DNA from: Microbacterium sp. 2FI
Lineage (GTDB): Bacteria; Actinomycetota; Actinomycetes; Actinomycetales; Microbacteriaceae
Reading direction: 5' to 3'
NCBI RefSeq assembly: GCF_005502885.1
Contig: NZ_SCMR01000001.1
Span: 1 to 64,000 of the forward strand
Length of the DNA: 64,000 nt
Shown piece by piece: positions 25,173-33,742 of this stretch (position 1 is its first letter; every line of letters starts with the position of its first letter). The notes beneath the pieces were generated by a model. It had not been told where the DNA came from and did not search any database. It saw only the letters and a program-made list of their open reading frames with translations. Position numbers and translations under genes: made by a program.

Positions 25173-25931
25173 ATGCCCCGCCAACCCGGAACCGTCCATC
25201 TCGTCGGCGGCGGGAGGGACGAGGATGCCGTCGTCTTGTTGTTCGCCCGATTCGTCGAGGATGCCGCAGCCGCCCGCTCCGGCGGGAGCGGGGCGCCCGG
25301 CATCCACGCCCTCCTCGTTCTCGAAGACGACGACGACGAGACCGTCGAGCGGTTCCGCAGCGCCCTGAGTCTCGCCGGGGCCGACGTCTCGGTGCACGCC
25401 ATCGAGGAGGGCGCGGCCTTCGACGCGACGGCGCTCGACGGGGCCGACGGCATCTTCGTCGGCGGCGGGCTCACCCCGGCCTATCACGCGGCGTTCGCGA
25501 AGATCGGTCCGCTCGTGCACGAGCGGGTCGCCGCCGGCACCCCGTACCTCGGCTTCTCGGCGGGCGCGGCCATCGCCGCCGAGCGGGCCGTGATCGGCGG
25601 CTACCTGATCGACGGCGTGGTCGTGTGCGATGAGGATGCCGGCGAAGAGCTCGACGACGTGACGGTGGTCACAGGCCTCGGGCTCGTGCCGTTCTCGGTC
25701 GACGTGCACGCCGCGCAGTGGGGCACGGTGTCGCGTCTGGTCGCTGCGGCCACCGCGGGTCTCGTCGGCGACGGGGTCGCGATCGACGAGCACACCGCCG
25801 TCGAGTGGCGCAGCGACGGGGAGGAACGCGCCGCGTCGGTGCACGGCCGAGGTGCCGCGTGGCACGTGACCCGGGGCGACGCCGGCGCGGGACCCGTCAC
25901 CGTCGACCGCCGCACGGCAGGTTCTGTCTGA
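25173..25931 (+). CDS. S51 / type-1 glutamine-amidotransferase-like protein
   Basis: 252 residues with a cyanophycinase/peptidase-E-like core: IFVGGGLTPAYH, then the nucleophile elbow GFSAGAAIAA (S129) and DVHAAQWGTVSRL. In relatives the serine cleaves Asp-X peptides or cyanophycin. It differs from the other S51 gene at 22514 in length and in the motif around the serine. GAGGAG upstream of the ATG is the ribosome site. Substrate unknown. Confidence 0.75.
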   Translation: MPRQPGTVHLVGGGRDEDAVVLLFARFVEDAAAARSGGSGAPGIHALLVLEDDDDETVERFRSALSLAGADVSVHAIEEGAAFDATALDGADGIFVGGGLTPAYHAAFAKIGPLVHERVAAGTPYLGFSAGAAIAAERAVIGGYLIDGVVVCDEDAGEELDDVTVVTGLGLVPFSVDVHAAQWGTVSRLVAAATAGLVGDGVAIDEHTAVEWRSDGEERAASVHGRGAAWHVTRGDAGAGPVTVDRRTAGSV

Positions 25932-25980
25932 CCGGTCGGCGAGAATGCATCAGGGGAGCAGGATCGACCGACGGGGACCG

Positions 25981-27333
25981 ATGACGACACAGCAGCAGAC
26001 GCCGGACGAGCTCGCACACCTCGCAGAGCTGATGAGCCGCGAAGAGGCTCCGCCGACCGGCCGCGCTCCTGTCGACCCGGCGACGCGTCGCCGGCGCCGC
26101 TGGGGCTGGATCATCGCCGCGATCGTTCTTGCCGTCATGCTCGCGGTGCCGGGCGGGTATATCGGCTGGGCGCTGAACGCGCCGCTCGCCCCACCCGTCG
26201 TCAGCTCGCGCACGGTCACCGCGCCGACGCCCCCGCCCGCTGCCATCACGCTTCCGACGGAGGGGGCTGCGGCGATCAGCGTCAGCGGCGCGGAGGAGTA
26301 CCTCGGCACTGAGGCGAGCGGCATCTGGGTCACGAGCGGCGGCGACGAGCCCCGCTCGATCGCGAGCATCAGCAAGCTGGTCACCGCACTCGTCGTCCTC
26401 GACGCGCACCCTCTCGCGAGCGCGGACGATCCCGGGCCCACGATCACCTTCGACAAGGCCGACCACGACCTCTACGACAAGTACTACGTGATGGGCGCGA
26501 CGATCGCCGCGATGCCGACCGGCAGTTCGATGTCGCTGCACGATGCGCTCGCCACGATGCTCATCCCGTCGGCGAGCAACTACGCCGAGGCCGTGTCGAC
26601 CTGGGCATTCGGGTCGCAGTGGGCGTTTGCGAACGCGACGCGCACGTGGCTCGCCGAGCACGGGCTGACCGGCACCGCGATCGTCGAGCCCACCGGCATC
26701 AGCCCGCGCAATACGAGCACGCCGACCGATCTCATGGCGATCGCGCGGCTCGCGGCGGCGAATCCGGCGATCGCAGACATCGTTGCGACGCCGTCGCTGA
26801 TGCTCGCCGGGCCGGGCCGGATCAACAATACGAACGAGTTGCTCGGCAGTCACGGGATCACCGGGCTCAAGACCGGCAATCTCGGCCCGGGAACCTACAG
26901 CCTGTTGTTCACGTCCTCCCTCGACGTGGGCCTGGATGCGCCGCTCGGCGTGACCGGAGTCGTGCTCGACGCGGCATCGCGGGCCGCCGTCGACGAGCAC
27001 GTCGTCGCGATGCTCGACGGCATCCGCGACGGCTTCCGTGCGGTGCCGGTCGCTGCCGGCGGCGAACCCGTGGGCTCGTTCTCGACGCCGTGGGGCGCGA
27101 AGGCGCAGATGGTCATCAGCCGCGACACGTCGATCCTCGCGTGGTCCGACACGCCGATCACCGTGTCGATGGAGACGACGATTCCGAAGGAGTATCGCGA
27201 CGGCGAGGTCGTCGGCTCCATCACGTGGACGGCCGGACCCCAGACGGTGACAGCCGACATCGTCGTCAAGGGCACCATCGAGCCGCCGACCGATTGGTGG
27301 CGGCTGACCCATCCGGCCGAGCTCGGCGGCTGA
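25981..27333 (+). CDS. D-alanyl-D-alanine carboxypeptidase (S11 penicillin-binding protein)
   Basis: 450 residues: cytoplasmic tail, one membrane helix (~35-57), then a serine penicillin-binding domain. SxxK is S129-I-S-K132 and KTG is K297-T298-G299. The SxN motif reads S197-A-S199 followed by N200, so the usual Asn position holds Ser. The enzyme trims pentapeptides in the outer wall. ATG 25981 is preferred over 25945 because GGGGA lies just upstream. Confidence 0.85.
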   Translation: MTTQQQTPDELAHLAELMSREEAPPTGRAPVDPATRRRRRWGWIIAAIVLAVMLAVPGGYIGWALNAPLAPPVVSSRTVTAPTPPPAAITLPTEGAAAISVSGAEEYLGTEASGIWVTSGGDEPRSIASISKLVTALVVLDAHPLASADDPGPTITFDKADHDLYDKYYVMGATIAAMPTGSSMSLHDALATMLIPSASNYAEAVSTWAFGSQWAFANATRTWLAEHGLTGTAIVEPTGISPRNTSTPTDLMAIARLAAANPAIADIVATPSLMLAGPGRINNTNELLGSHGITGLKTGNLGPGTYSLLFTSSLDVGLDAPLGVTGVVLDAASRAAVDEHVVAMLDGIRDGFRAVPVAAGGEPVGSFSTPWGAKAQMVISRDTSILAWSDTPITVSMETTIPKEYRDGEVVGSITWTAGPQTVTADIVVKGTIEPPTDWWRLTHPAELGG

Positions 27334-27351
27334 CTTCGTCATAGCGTCCCG

Positions 27352-27364
27352 TGGGAGCGCTCCA
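27352..27364. promoter_or_regulatory. LacI-family (CelR-like) operator resemblance
   Basis: TGGGAGCGCTCCA closely matches the CelR operator of Thermobifida, TGGGAGCGCTCCCA, as I remember it. It lies 57 nt before the annotated start of the LuxR gene. Short and imperfect, so only suggestive. Confidence 0.35.
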
Positions 27365-27420
27365 CTACCGTGTAGGGCATCGACGTCATCCAGCCATCGC
27401 TCCTCGGCCGTCGCGATGAG

Positions 27421-30120
27421 TTGGATCGCCTCGGCACGCTCGTGAGTCTGGCGCGCAACGGCCACGGCTCGGCCTTGCTGGTGCGCGGTGAAGCCGGCAT
27501 CGGCAAGACCACTCTGCTCGAGGAGGCCGTGCGCGACCTCGGCGGGGTGCGCGTCGTCCGGGCTGACGGCTTCGAAGCCGAATCGGCGATGGCGTACGCG
27601 ACGTTGCAGCGGCTCGGAGCCCCGTTCGCGCACCTCGTGCGGCTGCTGCCCGAACGCCAGGCGGCGGCGCTGCGGATCGCCGCCGGTGTCGAACCGGGGC
27701 CGCCGCCCGATCGCTATCTCGTGGGGCTCGGGATGCTGTCGCTGCTCGCGGCCGCGGCGGAGCACGAGCCGATCGTGTGCGTGGTCGACGACGCGCACCT
27801 CGCCGACGCAGAGTCGCTCGAAGTGCTCGCATTCGTCGCGCGCCGCCTGCAGGCCGAGGCGGTGACTCTGATCCTCAGCGCCCGCCCCGACCCCGGCATC
27901 GACCGGGCGACCGCCGGCGTCGCCTCACTCGACCTCGCCGGACTCGAGCCGTCCGCCGCGACGCAGCTGCTGCATCGGTCGGTGCAGGGCGCGATCGACC
28001 CGCTGCTGGCCAAGCGCATCGCCGACGAGACGGGCGGCAATCCGCTGGCGCTGATCGACTTGGGCCGCGCCTTCAGTGCGCGTGAGCTCACCGAGACCAC
28101 GCTGGCGTCGACGCCGGTGCCGATCGGGGAGCGTCTTGAGCGTCACTATCTCGAGCGCGTGCAGACCCTCGGGCGCTCCTGTCAGGACTGGCTGCTCATC
28201 GCCGCCGCGGAGTCGACCGGCGACCTCGCTCTCATCGAAGATGCCGCGGCGCGGCTCGCCCTGCCGGCGGATTCTGCGGCTGAGGCGGAGCGTGCCGACC
28301 TGGTCGTGGTGCGAAGCAGCGTCGCGTTCCGGCATCCGCTCGTCCGTGCCGCCGTCTACAACGGCATGCCGGGCGCTGACCGCCGACGCATTCACGAGGT
28401 GCTCGCTGCCGTCGCCGACGACCGCGGGCGCGCCGACCTCGCGGTGTGGCATGCCGCGGCCGCGGCGATCGGCATCGACGAGGTGCTGGCGGGACGGATG
28501 GAGGAGCTGGCTGATGCGGCCGGCGGACGCGGCGGGTCGGCATCCCGGTCCCACCTGCTCGCACGCGCCGCCGACCTCACCCCGCTGGGTGCGGTTCGGG
28601 ACGCCAGGCTCCTCGCCTCCGCCGAGGCCGCGGCCGAGGCGGGGGCGGCCCACCTCGCTCTCGAGCAGCTCGATCGCCTGGACGTCGACGGCCTCGACCC
28701 GGTGTCGAAGGGGCGCGCGCTCCTGCTCGAGGTGACGCTCGCGATGTTCGTCGCCGATCCTCAGGGGATCACGCACGGCACGGCGACGCTGCTGCGCAGT
28801 GCCGAGCTCTTCCACGGGCTCGCGCCGGAGCTCGAGCAGCGGGCGCTGCTGCAGGCGTTCGAGGTGGACCTCACCTCGGAGTGGGCGGTGAGAAGCGGCA
28901 CCCTCCGCGAGCTCGGCGAGCGGCTGGCGGCGGGCGCCCACGTGACGGACGGGCCGAGATCGCTTGCGCTGGCCGCGCTGTCGTCGTTCATCCTCGATCC
29001 GTATGAGGACGCCGTGCCTGCGATGCGGGGCGCGGTCGAAGCGCTCCTCGGGGCAGAGGATGCTGAGCTCCTCGACGCCGGCTACTTCGGCGTGGCGCTC
29101 ACGATGGGGCTTTGGGACGAGGCGACCTGCGTCCGGCTGCTCGAACGTCAGGCCGAGGCCGCCCGCGATGCGGGTGCCCTGCGCATCCTCGACACCACGC
29201 TGTGGCTGCTCAGCCTCGTCGAGCTGGTGCACGGCGGGGCCGTCGCTTCAGGCCGGTACGCCGAGCAGGTGCGTGAGCTTCGCCGCGCGATCGGCTACGA
29301 CGCCGAGCAGGTCGTCAACGCCGCCTACTTCGCGTGGTCGGGCGCACCGATCGCCGTCGTCGTGCAGATCGCCGACGCGGTCCGCGCCTCGGGGTTCATC
29401 GGCGCGTGGACGGTCGCGATGTCAGCGCTCAGCAGCCGTGACGTCGCCGACGGCAACTACCGCGAGGCCTACGAGCGCAGCCTGCCGATGATCCGGCGCG
29501 AGTACCTCCAGGTGACCTTCCAGCAGATCCCCGACTTCGTCGAAGCGGGTGTTCGCAGCGGCATGGGGGAGGAGGTGCGGTTCGCCGTCGAGCGATTGGT
29601 GATGTTCGCCGACGTCAGCGCGACCCCCTGGATCCGCGGGCTCGCCGCGCGCAGCGCCGCGCTCTTGGCACCGGACGACGAGGCCGAGGCACACTACCGC
29701 TCGGCGATCGACCATTTGGAGCAGTCGACGGCGCGGGGTGATCTCGGTCGCGCCCATCTGGTCTACGGCGAGTGGCTTCGACGCATGAAGCGGCGGAGAG
29801 AGGCGCGAGAGCAGCTGCGGACAGCGCTGAGCGTGCTCAACCGAGTCGGTTCGGCCGCGTTCGAGGCCCGCGCGCGCCGTGAACTCGAGGCCACCGGCGA
29901 GCATGTGCCTGTCCACGGCGCGGACGAGGTCGGCATCGCCGCGCTGACCCCGCAGGAGGCGTCGGTCGCGCGCATGGCTGCTGTCGGCAGGACCAATGCC
30001 GAGATCGGCTCGGCGCTTTTCATCAGCGTCAACACCGTCGACTACCACCTGCGCAAGGTGTTCCGAAAGGTCGGCGTCACCTCGCGCCGGCAGCTCAGCG
30101 AGCGGCTGCCGACAGACTGA
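27421..30120 (+). CDS. Large LuxR-type regulator with AAA ATPase domain (LAL/MalT-like)
   Basis: 899 residues from TTG 27421. Walker A is GEAGIGKTTLL (K29), Walker B VCVVDDAHLADAES, then a long helical TPR-like middle and a C-terminal LuxR HTH (~840-895; LTPQEASVARMAAVGRTNAEIG, then VNTVDYHLRKVFRKVGV). These regulators use ATP and a ligand to control operons. The family normally begins with a GRxxEL motif; the codons 27379-27420 (IDVIQPSLLGRRDE) fit that, but are preceded by an in-frame TAG (27373) and contain no ATG/GTG/TTG, so the true start may be an atypical codon. The downstream hydrolases are the obvious targets. Confidence 0.85.
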   Translation: MDRLGTLVSLARNGHGSALLVRGEAGIGKTTLLEEAVRDLGGVRVVRADGFEAESAMAYATLQRLGAPFAHLVRLLPERQAAALRIAAGVEPGPPPDRYLVGLGMLSLLAAAAEHEPIVCVVDDAHLADAESLEVLAFVARRLQAEAVTLILSARPDPGIDRATAGVASLDLAGLEPSAATQLLHRSVQGAIDPLLAKRIADETGGNPLALIDLGRAFSARELTETTLASTPVPIGERLERHYLERVQTLGRSCQDWLLIAAAESTGDLALIEDAAARLALPADSAAEAERADLVVVRSSVAFRHPLVRAAVYNGMPGADRRRIHEVLAAVADDRGRADLAVWHAAAAAIGIDEVLAGRMEELADAAGGRGGSASRSHLLARAADLTPLGAVRDARLLASAEAAAEAGAAHLALEQLDRLDVDGLDPVSKGRALLLEVTLAMFVADPQGITHGTATLLRSAELFHGLAPELEQRALLQAFEVDLTSEWAVRSGTLRELGERLAAGAHVTDGPRSLALAALSSFILDPYEDAVPAMRGAVEALLGAEDAELLDAGYFGVALTMGLWDEATCVRLLERQAEAARDAGALRILDTTLWLLSLVELVHGGAVASGRYAEQVRELRRAIGYDAEQVVNAAYFAWSGAPIAVVVQIADAVRASGFIGAWTVAMSALSSRDVADGNYREAYERSLPMIRREYLQVTFQQIPDFVEAGVRSGMGEEVRFAVERLVMFADVSATPWIRGLAARSAALLAPDDEAEAHYRSAIDHLEQSTARGDLGRAHLVYGEWLRRMKRRREAREQLRTALSVLNRVGSAAFEARARRELEATGEHVPVHGADEVGIAALTPQEASVARMAAVGRTNAEIGSALFISVNTVDYHLRKVFRKVGVTSRRQLSERLPTD

Positions 30121-30222
30121 CGCCGACCACGCGTTCCCGTTCACGACTACGAGCGGCGCGTGGTTCGGTCGTGCGCCGTCACGCGGGAGCATCGGTCATC
30201 CGATGCATCCGAGGAGGCGCCC

Positions 30223-31047
30223 ATGCCCTACGTGACCGCTGATGACGGCGCACAGATCTTCTACAAGGACTGGGGTGACTGCGGAACACCGGTGCTGCTC
30301 AGTCACGGCTGGCCGCTGAACGCGGACGCGTGGGAAGCGGCCGCACTCTTCCTCGCTCAGAACGGTCACCGTGCGATCGCGCACGATCGGCGCGGTCACG
30401 GGCGGTCGAGTCAGACGTGGAACGGCAACGAGATGGACACGTACGCCGACGACCTCGCGTGCCTGATCGAGCACCTCGACCTCGCCGACCTGACGCTGGT
30501 CGGTCACTCGACCGGTGGGGGAGAGATCGCGCACTACGTCGGCCGCCACGGCTCTGCCCGGGTCGCCAAGCTCGTTCTCGTCTCGGCTGTGCCGCCTCTC
30601 ATGCTCGCGACCGAGGACAACCCCGGCGGTCTGCCGCTCGCGGTGTTCGACGGCATCCGCGCGGGCGAGGCGGCTGATCGCTCGCAGCTGTATCGCGACC
30701 TCGCCGACGGCCCCTTCTTCGGTCACAACCGCAACGCGGACATCTCGCAGGGCGTGCGGGACGCGTTCTGGCTGCAGAGCATGGCCTGCGGGCACCGCGC
30801 TGCATTCGAGTGCATCGCTGCGTTCTCGGCCACCGACTTCCGACCCGACCTGGCGAAGATCGACGTGCCCACGCTCGTCATCCACGGCGACGACGATCAG
30901 ATCGTCCCCTTCGCGGTCGGCGGCAAGCGATCGGCCGAGCTCATCGCCGGAGGCACTCTGCTCGTCTACGCGGGCGGCGCCCACGGGCTGCCCGACACGG
31001 AGCGCGACCGGCTGCACGCAGACCTGCTCGCCTTCATCGATTCCTGA
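30223..31047 (+). CDS. Alpha/beta hydrolase, non-haem chloroperoxidase-like
   Basis: 274 residues with the cofactor-free haloperoxidase/esterase pattern: [27 protein letters not shown], nucleophile elbow GHSTGGGE (S96), acid strand [10 protein letters not shown] and His in GGAHGLPD. Such enzymes act as esterases or perhydrolases; halogenation in vitro is a side reaction. GAGGAG lies a few nt before the ATG. It follows the LuxR gene and heads a run of three hydrolases. Confidence 0.85.
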   Translation: MPYVTADDGAQIFYKDWGDCGTPVLLSHGWPLNADAWEAAALFLAQNGHRAIAHDRRGHGRSSQTWNGNEMDTYADDLACLIEHLDLADLTLVGHSTGGGEIAHYVGRHGSARVAKLVLVSAVPPLMLATEDNPGGLPLAVFDGIRAGEAADRSQLYRDLADGPFFGHNRNADISQGVRDAFWLQSMACGHRAAFECIAAFSATDFRPDLAKIDVPTLVIHGDDDQIVPFAVGGKRSAELIAGGTLLVYAGGAHGLPDTERDRLHADLLAFIDS

Positions 31048-31095
31048 CACGGATGCCGACACCCCACCACCGCCACCACCGAACAAGGAGCCGCC

Positions 31096-31935
31096 ATGAC
31101 CGAACCGACCGATCCCGAAGCCCCCGACACCATCGTCCTCGTCCACGGTCTGTGGATGACACCGCGCAGCTGGCGCGGGTGGAAGGAGCGTTTCGAGGCC
31201 CAGGGCTTCACCGTCATCACCCCCGCGTACCCCGGATTCGAGATCGAGGTCGAAGCGCTCCGCGAGGATCCCGACCTGATCGCGAACCTCACGGTGCCGG
31301 AGACCGTCGATCACATCGCCGCGCAGATCGAGGCACTGCCGAAGCCGCCGATCATCATGGGCCATTCCTTCGGCGGAACGCTCACGCAGCTGCTGCTCGC
31401 ACGCGGACTCGGGGCCGCGGCGGTCGTGGTCGATTCGGCGCCGACCGAGGGCGTGCGGGTGACGCCCCTGTCGCAGGCCAAGTCGCTCTTCCCGGCGCTG
31501 AAGAGCCCGGCGAACCGTCGCAAGGCGGTCGCCTTCACACCTGAGGAGTTCCACTACGCGTTCGCGAACACGCTCGCGCGCGACGACTCCGATGCGGTCT
31601 GGCGCGAGTTCGCCATTCCGGCGCCGGGCAACTGGATCTGGGCGTACGGGCTCATCGCGAACTTCAAGCCCGGTCACCAGGAGACCTGGGTCGACTATGC
31701 GAAGGATCGTGCGCCGCTGCTGTTCATCGGCGGCGAGAAGGACCACATCATGCCGCCGTCGGTCAACAAGTCCAACGCGAAGCACTACGCGGCGTCGCCG
31801 GCCGTCACCGAGTACGTCGAGTTCCCCGGCCGCTCGCACTGGATCTGCGCGGAGCCCGGCTGGGAAGAGGTCGCCGACCACGCCCTCGCCTGGGCGCTCG
31901 CCCACGCGAAGGCGTCGGCCCGCGTCGGCGCGTGA
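31096..31935 (+). CDS. Alpha/beta hydrolase
   Basis: 279 residues. Oxyanion region VLVHGLWMTPRSW, nucleophile elbow GHSFGGT (S91), acid region LLFIGGEKDHIMP and His in GRSHWICAEPGW. The GLWM motif places it among dienelactone-hydrolase-like esterases of an uncharacterised subgroup. AAGGAG precedes the ATG by about 6 nt. The gap to its upstream neighbour is 48 nt, to the next 49 nt, so the three hydrolase genes are probably one transcript. Confidence 0.82.
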   Translation: MTEPTDPEAPDTIVLVHGLWMTPRSWRGWKERFEAQGFTVITPAYPGFEIEVEALREDPDLIANLTVPETVDHIAAQIEALPKPPIIMGHSFGGTLTQLLLARGLGAAAVVVDSAPTEGVRVTPLSQAKSLFPALKSPANRRKAVAFTPEEFHYAFANTLARDDSDAVWREFAIPAPGNWIWAYGLIANFKPGHQETWVDYAKDRAPLLFIGGEKDHIMPPSVNKSNAKHYAASPAVTEYVEFPGRSHWICAEPGWEEVADHALAWALAHAKASARVGA

Positions 31936-31984
31936 GGCGCCGCAGAGCCACAGCACACCACAACGGAATCGAAAGGAAGTCGCC

Positions 31985-32824
31985 ATGATCACACGCAAGA
32001 GGACGGGATTCGTCGCGCTGGCGGTCGCCGCTGCGCTCTCGCTCGTCGCCCTCGGGGGCGCTGCCCTCCCCGCCACCGCGAACATCCCCGCGGAGGCGCA
32101 GATCGCGAAGGGACCGCCCGTGCCGAAGCCCACGGTCGTCCTCGTGCACGGAGCGTTCGCCGACTCCAGCGGATGGAACCTCGTCTCGACCGCGCTCCAG
32201 GCCAAGGGCTACCCGGTGCTCGCGTTCTCGAACCCGCTCCGCGGGCCGCAGCACGACGCCGAGTACCTGCGGCAGTTCCTCAGCACGATCACCGGCCCTG
32301 TCGTGCTCGTCGGCCACTCGTACGGCGGCGCGGTGATCACGAATGCCGCGACCGGCAATCCGAACGTCAAGTCGCTCGTCTACATCGCCGCCTATGCGCT
32401 GGCCGAAGGTGAGTCCGTCCAAGCCGCCAACGCGCTCGGCGGCGGGCATACCGACGTGATCGACCACCTCGTCCTCCGACCGTTCCCCGGAGCGACCGAC
32501 GGCAACGCCGACGCGTACATCGACCCCGCGTACTTCCCACAGCTGTTCGCGCAGGACATTCCGAAGGCCGTGGCGCAGAACATGGCCGGCTCGCAGCGTC
32601 CCGGGGCCTTGGCCTCTCTCGTGACTCCATCGGGCCCGGCGGCCTGGGAGTCGATTCCGAGCTGGTACATGGTCGCGACGAACGACCGCATCATCCCGCC
32701 CGAAGCCGAGCGGGCGATGGCCGAGCGCGCCGGCGCCAAGACCGTCGAGGTGAACAGCTCGCACGTGCCGATGATCAGCCATCCGCTCAAGGTGGTCGCA
32801 CTCATCCTCGACGCGGCCAAGTAG
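31985..32824 (+). CDS. Secreted alpha/beta hydrolase
   Basis: 279 residues with an N-terminal signal peptide (RKR, hydrophobic ~9-28, cleavage near ATA-NI). Mature part: VVLVHGAFADSSGW, elbow GHSYGGAVI (S112), acid NDRIIPPEAE and His near SSHVPMISHP. The arrangement is that of RsbQ-like/hydrolase-12 proteins. GGAAG lies before the ATG. It is the exported member of the three-gene run, so a substrate outside the cell may be broken down in steps across the membrane. Confidence 0.85.
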   Translation: MITRKRTGFVALAVAAALSLVALGGAALPATANIPAEAQIAKGPPVPKPTVVLVHGAFADSSGWNLVSTALQAKGYPVLAFSNPLRGPQHDAEYLRQFLSTITGPVVLVGHSYGGAVITNAATGNPNVKSLVYIAAYALAEGESVQAANALGGGHTDVIDHLVLRPFPGATDGNADAYIDPAYFPQLFAQDIPKAVAQNMAGSQRPGALASLVTPSGPAAWESIPSWYMVATNDRIIPPEAERAMAERAGAKTVEVNSSHVPMISHPLKVVALILDAAK

Positions 32825-32913
32825 CGGCCTCTGCGCCGGTTCGCTGCGTGAGGGGCGGACCGGCGCTGATGCTGCGGCCTCGGCATCCGTCCCCCTGTCC
32901 CCTCGCCCTGCGA

Positions 32914-32955
32914 TGTGTACGATGTCCACATGTCGATGTTGACGCTGTGCACATT
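32914..32955. promoter_or_regulatory. Two-copy operator motif ahead of DUF899 gene
   Basis: Two 19-nt copies with a 23-nt period: TGTGTACGATGTCCACATG (32914-32932) and TGTTGACGCTGTGCACATT (32937-32955). They match the two copies at 55466-55508 in the tetR/MFS gap (consensus TGTGNACGNTGTNNACATN). The second copy ends 18 nt before the ATG at 32974. Confidence 0.6.
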
Positions 32956-32973
32956 CTGCGAAGGAGACGCGCT

Positions 32974-33684
32974 ATGACCGAGACCCTTTCTGCCCCGACG
33001 GCTCCCGCGGCCCTTCCGCCCGTGGTCGATGCCGAGACGTGGCGCCGAGAGCTGGCGGAGTTGCGGGTGCGCGAGAAGGCTGCGACCCGTGAGCTCGATG
33101 CGATCGCGGCGCAGCGGCGGCGACTGCCGATGGTCGAGCTGGCGGACTACACCCTCGTCGGCAAGGACGGCCCCGTACGCCTCGTCGACGTGTTCGACGG
33201 GCGGTCGCAGCTCATCACGTACCACCACATGTGGAATCCGGGTGCCGAGTGGCAGTGCGGCGGCTGCACGGGCTACACGTCGCAGTTCACGCGCACCGAG
33301 TTCCTCGATCCGTACGACGCGCGGTTCGTCATCGTGACGCAGGGTGCGATCGACGAGGCGCTGGCCTACCGCGAGAAGGTCGGCAACCGCATGGAGTGGT
33401 ACTCCACGGCAGACAGCCCGTTCGGCGCCGACGTCGGCGCGCCTCCGGGAGGCGGCTTCGCGGTGAACGTGTTCCTGCGCGACGGCGACACCGTCTACCG
33501 CACGTGGCACACCGACGGCCGCGGCACCGAGCAGCTGAGCCACACGTTCCCCTTCATCGACCTGCTGCCGTGGGGCAGACAGGAGGAGTGGCAGGATTCG
33601 CCCGAGGGGTGGCCGCAGGCGCCGGCCTACGAGCTCTGGGTGGATTCGCCCGAGGTCGCGCGGCTCTACGGGCCTTCGGCCTGA
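32974..33684 (+). CDS. DUF899 thioredoxin-like protein
   Basis: 236 residues of the DUF899 family: coiled N-terminus (RRELAELRVREKAATRELD), then LVDVFDGRSQLITYHHMW and the CGGCTGYTSQF segment with CxxC at C95/C98, followed by a beta-rich part ending PFIDLLPWGRQEEW. The fold is thioredoxin-like; the reaction is not known. AAGGAG precedes the ATG. Confidence 0.85.
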   Translation: MTETLSAPTAPAALPPVVDAETWRRELAELRVREKAATRELDAIAAQRRRLPMVELADYTLVGKDGPVRLVDVFDGRSQLITYHHMWNPGAEWQCGGCTGYTSQFTRTEFLDPYDARFVIVTQGAIDEALAYREKVGNRMEWYSTADSPFGADVGAPPGGGFAVNVFLRDGDTVYRTWHTDGRGTEQLSHTFPFIDLLPWGRQEEWQDSPEGWPQAPAYELWVDSPEVARLYGPSA

Positions 33685-33742
33685 GGCGCACGCGTCGCCG
33701 CGCGGCGAGCCCGAGGCCCGCGCGCCGACATACGCTGGTGCG

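Noticed and set aside
30127-30163. Hairpin after the LuxR gene
   Set aside because: Only 7-bp arms (CCACGCG / CGCGTGG) with a 23-nt loop; too weak to call a terminator.
30196-32205. Minus-strand open frame of 669 codons across the hydrolase genes
   Set aside because: It spans three well-supported genes, has no motif and shows the Arg/Asp-rich composition of a shadow frame.
33695-33708. 14-bp palindrome TCGCCGCGCGGCGA after DUF899 as a terminator
   Set aside because: It has no loop, so it cannot fold as a good hairpin, and GC-rich palindromes like this are expected by chance here.
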